Below, in pieces: positions 62,095 to 64,000 of a DNA stretch of 64,000 nucleotides (the first letter of the stretch is position 1; each line of letters begins with the position of its first letter). Source of the stretch: Icerya purchasi (Eukaryota; Arthropoda; Insecta; Hemiptera; Monophlebidae). Location of the stretch: NCBI GenBank assembly GCA_039619475.1, contig CM077116.1, positions 249,993,440 through 250,057,439 on the forward strand, written 5' to 3'. A program made the position numbers and the translations under genes. The notes below the pieces were generated by a model. The model worked only from the letters and a program-made list of their open reading frames with translations. It was not told the origin of the DNA and did not search any database.

Positions 62095-63603
62095 AACACA
62101 CACGAATAAAACATTTTTAAATACACGAGATGGTGTTATAACTCCATTTCCGGATGTTATAATAGTGCTGAACGTCATAAAGCGTTGAAACTAGTAAACA
62201 TATGAAAGGATTAATGGCAGCCATCTGTGAATGTCAATGTAATAAACGTGAAATTTCATTCCTATTCGCGAGTCAATTACTGTAATTAGAATTCCTTATC
62301 GGCTGGGCTGTATTTTGTTGTAATCATTTTTTAACTAAGGTTGAATTTTTAGTCAATCATAGTAATACAATTATTCAATCGATTAGTTTGATCCGACTAA
62401 GAAATATATATATCGACAAGTAATACGTAATTTCGTTTAAATATTTCACTAAAGTTAGAAATGAAAATAAAATTTACGAGAACAATAATGACAGTTCTAA
62501 ATAATTTGGTAGAATAATATTAACAGCGAAACGATAGCTGATCCGTAATGTGTAATCGAAAATCATTTATGAACCTCACCAGGTAATAAGACATATCATC
62601 AAGTGCCATACTCAGCTTCTGAGTGTCGGCAATTACCACCTATTTGTACATTTCAGCTGTACAGATATAGGTAGAGGCAACACGAGTGTACACACGCAAG
62701 ACTACATTCAGAACTGATTGTAGCCGCTTCTTATTGCGTTACAAGTGCAGCCCTGTATGTATCTGCTGTGTACTGATTTGGCGCGCATATGATGCTGTAC
62801 GTGGTGGTTTGCCACATTGCCTTCCACCTGAAATAGCGAGTATTTAATTTAATTTTTCGTAATAATTTCTGCCATCGCCAGGTATCAAACCCGAGACATC
62901 CGTAATGGAACCCAAGTTCTCTAACAACTAGGCTATCGCGACGACTTTAAGATGTACCATGGAAACAAAAAAATCTTGTACACAGTCAAACTATGATACC
63001 GTCCACCAAGATACATTTAGTCAAGAAAATTCTGAATTTTTTATTTTATTTTTTAGCATTACTGACGATCAATATTGATCCAGCAATACTATATTAATTA
63101 TTTATATTTCACACATAGTGGATTCAAATTAGGACGTCACTATCAGTTTAGCTAGATTAAGTAATCGATAAAATCGATTTTATAGTGCAAAAAATATTAA
63201 ATTTACCTTTAACAATTTAAAGAAATTATAGACAGAATATATAAAATTCGCGCATGAACTTTTATAATATAAATTAATAATTACGATAAAATTAATTTTA
63301 TTAAAAATTTTTAAACCATTTCGTTTGAAGTTCACAGGCAGTTATTTACCAATCTATTCAGTAAAACGTAAGTAGTTATATACCTTTGTGTCTACATCAT
63401 CAGCCTCTATAATTCTGTTTAAGTCAGCAGCCGCTTTTTCATTTTGTTTTGCAAGAGTATAAAATGTTCCACGCAATAGTAACGCTTCCATTTCCATTAA
63501 TTTGTTTCCTTCTTCAACACTCTTGTCTAGTAATTCGGTACAAAGCTTTTCTGTTTCCTCTGGCTGACCAGATAATAACGCGTTATGTGCTTTTTTGAAT
63601 AAT
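38493..63603 (-). CDS. TOMM70: mitochondrial import receptor subunit TOM70, C-terminal part (six exons)
   Basis: Minus-strand exons 63384-63603, 57812-57946, 53989-54213, 48350-48446, 45158-45281 and 38493-38670 join in frame (979 nt, ~326 residues). TOM70 is an outer-membrane receptor whose tetratricopeptide repeats bind Hsp70/Hsp90 and carrier preproteins and pass them to the TOM pore. Signature segments in order: EALLLRGTFYTLAKQNEKAA, NPDVYHHLGQ, CFVEYKYAM with EKFPKSLECKTLYAQ, NDPDNASLYVHKALLVLQWK, and CEFAYETIATIEMQ. They follow the C-terminal TPR order of TOM70, not of other TPR proteins. The anchor, N-terminal TPRs and promoter lie right of the window. All introns are GT-AG and 3.1-6.5 kb, filled with transposons. 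No coding break was seen. Confidence 0.93.
38671..39592. other. TOMM70 last intron, unassigned part
   Basis: AT-rich intron sequence. A 60-codon minus-strand frame at 38936-39118 has no known domain. Confidence 0.4.
39593..39803 (+). pseudogene. decayed HTH domain resembling DUF4817
   Basis: The plus-strand translation starts MVFSNEEAVEMLQIL. In the next frame it continues NNYGEMFPIQ and SRKVFLELHALRTTRFRQGSG. This follows the insect DUF4817 pattern (M-x-[FY]-[ST]-N-x-E-x-V-D-M-L ... R-F-P ... F-x-x-L-x-x-x-L-R-x-T-G-x-F), a helix-turn-helix found mostly in transposon-derived proteins. At least one frameshift separates the halves and nothing follows it. The call rests on remembered pattern. 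Confidence 0.4.
40643..41937 (+). mobile_element. mariner (DD34D) with perfect 28-bp TIRs
   Basis: A 1295-bp element with perfect 28-bp terminal inverted repeats starting CTAGGTTGTTCAAAAAGTTT, flanked by TA at 40641-40642 and 41938-41939. Length, TA target and TIR size are those of a complete mariner. It sits inside the LINE at 40316-43066, so it is the younger insertion. The single ORF has a frameshift and one stop, so this copy makes no functional transposase, but its ends could still be recognised by one supplied in trans. Confidence 0.95.
40822..41873 (+). pseudogene. mariner transposase pseudogene
   Basis: Translation starts MEKSEYLAVIKFFVLDGLSA, with the helix-turn-helix ending TVHRWVLEFNRGRTSVDDD. 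A one-base shift near 40996-41003 is needed to continue as RSGRPKSAS, and a TGA at 41218-41220 interrupts the linker. The catalytic domain is open to 41873. It keeps all three acidic residues: TMDETW (41295-41297), HQDNAPAH (41577-41579) and APSDFW (41682-41684). The last two are separated by 34 residues, defining the DD34D mariner family. Two lesions in an otherwise intact frame imply a fairly recent insertion. Confidence 0.93.
43067..44668. other. TOMM70 last intron, unassigned part
   Basis: AT-rich intron sequence between the LINE's 5' truncation point and the SINE. No domain or repeat was recognised. Confidence 0.4.
44669..45019 (+). mobile_element. tRNA-derived SINE, family A copy 2
   Basis: A 351-bp SINE flanked by the 9-bp duplication ATAATGATG (44660-44668 and 45020-45028). 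The head starts GTCGTCGCAACAGTCTAGTT and ends GATCCCGGGCGACGAC. Its first and last seven bases (GTCGTCG/CGACGAC) pair as a tRNA acceptor stem, and A- and B-box-like segments promote RNA polymerase III transcription. The body matches the other family A copies. The 3' end forms a CCAAC...GTTGG stem-loop. Antisense to TOMM70. Confidence 0.85.
45158..45281 (-). CDS. TOMM70: TOMM70 exon (second last)
   Basis: The acceptor GTTTTTCAG precedes CT, which completes GCT (Ala) with the G of the preceding exon. It encodes LLVLQWKADIQEAKNLIKTA, then LKCDKDCEFAYETIATIEMQ, a TPR helix pair typical of TOM70. It ends with AT before GTAAGT and so finishes a Met codon with the last exon. Confidence 0.93.
45453..46252 (+). 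mobile_element. non-autonomous element with ACCGACTTC ends and internal palindrome
   Basis: The left part begins AACCGACTTAAAAAAAGGAG then GAGGTATTCAATTTGACTGT, followed by a T run and a segment with CCGATTTTGATGATTCTT. The same opening occurs at 30431-30482. The right part is a long inverted repeat whose arms both carry ACCGACTTC-like ends, and the right-hand one (CTTGAAGTCGGTA) may be the other terminus. There is no coding capacity. I recall the opening motif as recurrent in insect genomes but cannot name the family. Limits are approximate. Confidence 0.45.
45848..46250. repeat. long inverted repeat (about 163-bp arms, 76-bp loop)
   Basis: The left arm (45848-46010) and right arm (46087-46250) are near-perfect reverse complements. 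Examples are AACTTTTTGGAGTTGG against CCAACTCCAAAAAGTT and CTCCCGATAAAATATATATA against its complement. A few substitutions and a short indel lie near the outer ends. Transcribed as part of the TOMM70 intron it would fold into a long hairpin. Confidence 0.9.
46253..48349. other. TOMM70 intron, unassigned
   Basis: AT-rich intron sequence, with nothing recognised beyond short A runs such as 47541-47554. Confidence 0.4.
48350..48446 (-). CDS. TOMM70: TOMM70 exon
   Basis: The acceptor TTTGTTGCAG opens in phase 0 with VLTEIGDYAKAESIFNAAVQ and continues NDPDNASLYVHK plus one base. The donor is G|GTAAAT. It forms a TPR between LYAQ of the preceding exon and ALLVLQW of the next. Confidence 0.93.
48447..48779. 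other. TOMM70 intron, unassigned part
   Basis: Short intron stretch before the SINE. Part of it may be the eroded 3' body of that SINE. Confidence 0.3.
48780..48938 (-). mobile_element. tRNA-derived SINE, family B, copy 2
   Basis: The minus-strand head contains TTTTAGCCTAGTGGTTAAGG (A-box) and CATGGGTTAGACTTGTCTCG (degenerate B-box), related to the copy at 14528. It lies just left of the long LINE and in the opposite orientation to it. The 3' limit is uncertain. Confidence 0.5.
49133..49840 (+). pseudogene. LINE ORF1 protein
   Basis: 235 residues from MPRAKKTVAPLKLNLNEFKR. A basic, Ser-rich N-terminus is followed by a long heptad-patterned coiled coil (about residues 50-125, ending LTCTVHQLEQYGRRENVEIH). 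Next comes the conserved globular domain of LINE ORF1 proteins: HGVTEKPEENLREIV, ISAVHRLPSK and KPIIVKASRRIADEMMEKKK. Such proteins trimerise and bind LINE RNA. The frame shifts near 49830, where CEKRKDLYEEKPAG continues in another frame, so the C-terminus is broken. Alternatively the stop is genuine and the protein slightly short. Confidence 0.75.
50812..53302 (+). pseudogene. LINE ORF2 (endonuclease and reverse transcriptase)
   Basis: It begins MITKLNIAHINIRSMRKNWE, the start of the APE endonuclease. This continues in shifted frames through LWVLYRSPSGKANKYI to YNTDIKIADHNMIVCTVKME, with the ADH catalytic end. A linker carries DKFSKEFKNGIKKLEHK. The reverse transcriptase shows ATGIDGIRIK, NNRPIAVSNVIATILEKYV, KTQYGFQKGKSTSKAIGKLT, the palm box TFIDLSRAFETVDH, GVPQGSNLAPILFIIYT, VAYADDIAIVTS (YADD at 52805-52816) and YKYLGVMMDQHLRWDIHMEY. 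Stops or shifts occur in the endonuclease and near 51750, 52200 and 52646. It is inactive, though the reverse transcriptase is well preserved. Confidence 0.85.
53395..53988. other. TOMM70 intron, unassigned part
   Basis: AT-rich intron between the LINE tail and the next exon. Nothing was recognised. Confidence 0.4.
53989..54213 (-). CDS. TOMM70: TOMM70 exon
   Basis: The acceptor AATATTTCAG opens in phase 0 with IFLMTDRTSDALSNFRKAAA, continues LKPDCHVFTVQNCFVEYKYA and ends EKFPKSLECKTLYAQ before GTTAGT. The KFP...LYAQ segment and the CFVEYK box are distinctive for TOM70. It has 75 codons, all open. Confidence 0.95.
54379..55520 (-). mobile_element. internally deleted hAT element with 8-bp TSD
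   Basis: A 1142-bp element with 15-bp perfect terminal inverted repeats (CAGTGGTTCTTAACC) and the 8-bp duplication ATCTAGAT at 54371-54378 and 55521-55528. Two minus-strand transposase pieces remain. 55141-55389 has EVCRLSKGKMLSELYELKEE and CFAYLVDFFAQLNKLNLQLQ. 54746-54988 has LKSEFSRYFPDY. They match the region of ZBED5/FAM200-like hAT transposases that follows the catalytic core (R-W-L-S-x-G-K ... LNLxLQG). An intact element is about 2.5-3 kb, so this is a deletion derivative. It lies in a TOMM70 intron. Confidence 0.9.
55876..56227 (-). mobile_element. tRNA-derived SINE, family A copy 3
   Basis: A 352-bp minus-strand SINE flanked by the 12-bp duplication AGTCATATATAT (55864-55875 and 56228-56239). 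The head GTCGTCGCGATAGCCTAGTT ... GGGTTCGATCCCGAGCGACG retains the acceptor-stem pairing. The body matches the other copies. Its 3' end (CGACGCTCGTAATCGTGC) differs in sequence from those of copies 2, 4 and 5. The right-hand duplication runs into a (TA)n stretch. Confidence 0.88.
56228..57135. other. TOMM70 intron segment, less AT-rich, with hairpins
   Basis: After a (TA)n run to ~56254 the composition becomes richer in C and G. A ~20-bp motif, GATACGGATTCGGTATTTAC, recurs as GATAAGGATTCGGTAATGTA about 300 bp further (56256 and 56562). Three compact hairpins lie at 56899-57023: ATCTCCGTCGCGGAGAT, CCGCCACTTTACGGCGG and CTCTGCGCGGCAGAG. No coding domain was found. It could be part of an unrecognised transposon. 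Confidence 0.35.
57136..57282. repeat. 44-bp minisatellite (about 3.3 units)
   Basis: Units start at about 57136, 57180, 57224 and 57268 with a 44-bp period. The best-preserved unit starts CCTCAAATCGTTACACTGGT. Units 1 and 2 are more diverged; unit 4 is partial. Confidence 0.8.
57283..57811. other. TOMM70 intron, unassigned
   Basis: Intron sequence with nothing recognised. A 78-codon plus-strand frame at 57358-57594 has no known domain. Confidence 0.35.
57812..57946 (-). CDS. TOMM70: TOMM70 exon
   Basis: The acceptor AAATGTTTAG opens in phase 0 with VKADAYIKRATVQQHVGDAE, continues KCFDDFKKAEELDENNPDVY and ends HHLGQ before GTATGT. NPDVYHHLGQ is the hallmark start of a TOM70 TPR. It has 45 codons, all open. 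Confidence 0.95.
57947..60398. other. TOMM70 intron, largely unassigned
   Basis: AT-rich intron sequence. Two degenerate copies of a ~165-bp unit lie at about 59165-59330 and 59335-59500, sharing AACCGCATTTATTG and TTAAAGCTGAAAA-like segments. No transposon or exon was recognised. Confidence 0.4.
60399..60563 (+). repeat. dispersed short repeats (AATGTCCCAATTTTATGTAA)
   Basis: The ~23-bp motif AATGTCCCAATTTTATGTAA occurs four times (near 60399, 60422, 60487 and 60538), with decreasing match and uneven spacing. About 120 bp further on is a compact hairpin, AAGGGGCACAGCCCCTT, in a purine-rich setting. Confidence 0.6.
60800..61146 (+). mobile_element. tRNA-derived SINE, family A copy 4
   Basis: The head starts GTCATCGTGATAGTCTAGTT but has lost ~17 bp of the anticodon arm, leaving TTCCGGTTCGATCCCGGGCG. 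The body matches the other copies. The 3' end contains CTCAGAAGCTGAGTACGGCA, shared with copy 5, then an ATAAAGAAAG tail. No clear target duplication was found. Antisense to TOMM70. Confidence 0.82.
61240..61850 (+). mobile_element. mariner/Tc1-like transposase relic
   Basis: Plus-strand translations in several frames follow an insect mariner-like transposase. An N-terminal region has LVEQRAYAVQQFL. The core has IGPHFFDGTVNGE, VFQKDGASCHTARE (QKDGA in place of the usual QQDGAPAH) and SRNVQIV, then a C-terminal segment with DLEGLKTEIRRHAA-like codons near 61760-61800. Stops and shifts are frequent and no inverted ends were found. Confidence 0.5.
61851..62599. other. TOMM70 intron with TA/CA microsatellite
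   Basis: AT-rich intron. A compound (TA)n(CA)n microsatellite occupies 62049-62104. Nothing else was recognised. Confidence 0.5.
62049..62104. repeat. (TA)n(CA)n compound microsatellite
   Basis: About 16 TA units followed by a CA array with one AA interruption. Confidence 0.95.
62600..62945 (-). mobile_element. tRNA-derived SINE, family A copy 5
   Basis: The minus-strand head GTCGTCGCGATAGCCTAGTT is followed by a more eroded B-box region. The body matches the other copies. The 3' end CTCAGAAGCTGAGTATGGCA is nearly identical to that of copy 4. It lies in the sense orientation in a TOMM70 intron, about 440 bp from an exon. No target duplication was found. Confidence 0.82.
62946..63383. other. 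TOMM70 intron, unassigned
   Basis: AT-rich intron sequence between SINE copy 5 and the exon. Nothing was recognised. Confidence 0.4.
63384..63603 (-). CDS. TOMM70: TOMM70 exon (most 5' in window)
   Basis: The acceptor TTTCTTTTTTAG precedes A|TTATTC; the A completes a codon from an exon outside the window. It encodes LFKKAHNALLSGQPEETEKL, CTELLDKSVEEGNKLMEMEA, LLLRGTFYTLAKQNEKAAAD and ends DDVDTK before GTATAT. EALLLRGTFY corresponds to the conserved E-A-L-L-L-R-A-T-F-Y of TOM70. Confidence 0.95.
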
Positions 63604-64000
63604 CTAAAAAAGAAACAATAATCGATGAACATAACTTTATGTATACTGCATCGTATCAGACTTAGTTTCATCAAGGTACACATACGCGGTGTCCACTAGT
63701 AAAAAGTAATCAGTTTCCATGTTTATCAGTGGCAAATCGTCTGTATCGCAATATTGCACGACAGCCAGAAATTTTGAAATTTTGTTCATAAAAAACGTTA
63801 CCATTTTGTATTTTAAAAATATATGAATCATTAAAGATCGCTACATACAAAACGCGGCATTGTATCGTACGGTACGGCGGTAAAATTGTGTTACAGACAC
63901 GATAGTAGTCACATAAAGAGCGATTTACGGCGGCGACATAAACTGTACCGCTATGCAATACAGTTGTACTATCTTACATTTCCCTGCCCGGTAGTGTTAT
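63604..64000. other. TOMM70 intron running off the window
   Basis: Intron sequence upstream of the exon. I saw no further TOMM70 exon. The minus-strand frames at 63637-63958 overlap one another and have no domain. Confidence 0.5.

Noticed and set aside
38493..63603. A generic TPR protein other than TOM70
   Set aside because: The order of family-specific segments (EALLLRGTFY, NPDVYHHLGQ, CFVEYK, KFP...LYAQ, NASLYVHKALLVLQW, CEFAYETIATIE) across six exons fits TOM70 and no other TPR family I know.
63637..63958. Further upstream TOMM70 exon
   Set aside because: Neither minus-strand frame shows TPR residues, nor a donor that would give the required phase. They overlap each other and look random.

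Overview
The window looks like nuclear DNA of an insect, possibly a hemipteran; the order-level guess is weak. It is strongly AT-rich and full of homopolymer runs, has spliced eukaryotic genes with GT-AG introns, and is packed with insect-type transposons (mariner, hAT, Mutator-like, several non-LTR retrotransposon clades, tRNA-derived SINEs). I found no prokaryotic features, CRISPR array or virus.

Only two host genes could be established, both nuclear genes for mitochondrial membrane proteins and both assembled exon by exon from reading frame, splice sites and family resemblance. ATP synthase subunit g (ATP5MG) is complete on the plus strand in three exons (29580-29619, 29714-29874, 33650-33754; 101 residues). 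The import receptor TOMM70 lies on the minus strand. Its last six exons (63384-63603, 57812-57946, 53989-54213, 48350-48446, 45158-45281, 38493-38670) encode the C-terminal ~326 residues, and its 5' exons lie beyond the right edge. The two genes are convergent, with about 4.7 kb between their stop codons.

Layout: 1-9.5 kb is mostly unassigned AT-rich DNA with one SINE, a LINE tail and a less AT-rich block with clustered TAATTA motifs. 9.9-13.4 kb is a 5'-truncated I/R1-type LINE with a 13-bp target-site duplication. 13.5-25.9 kb is a transposon graveyard containing a three-level nest: a LINE interrupted by an RTE-type LINE, itself interrupted by a hAT-type MITE. 26.4-28.9 kb holds direct repeats and a second copy of the MITE interior. 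29.6-33.8 kb is ATP5MG, with a mariner relic in intron 2. 33.8-38.5 kb is the intergenic space. 38.5-63.6 kb is TOMM70, whose introns hold a LINE with a nested mariner, four copies of one SINE family, a long palindrome, a nearly full-length LINE, a deleted hAT element, a 44-bp minisatellite and another mariner-like relic.

No clearly new biological system was found. The most informative observations are the nested insertions whose host reading frames are restored exactly when the insert is removed, the SINE family with a conserved tRNA-like head but differing 3' ends, and the long inverted repeat in a TOMM70 intron.
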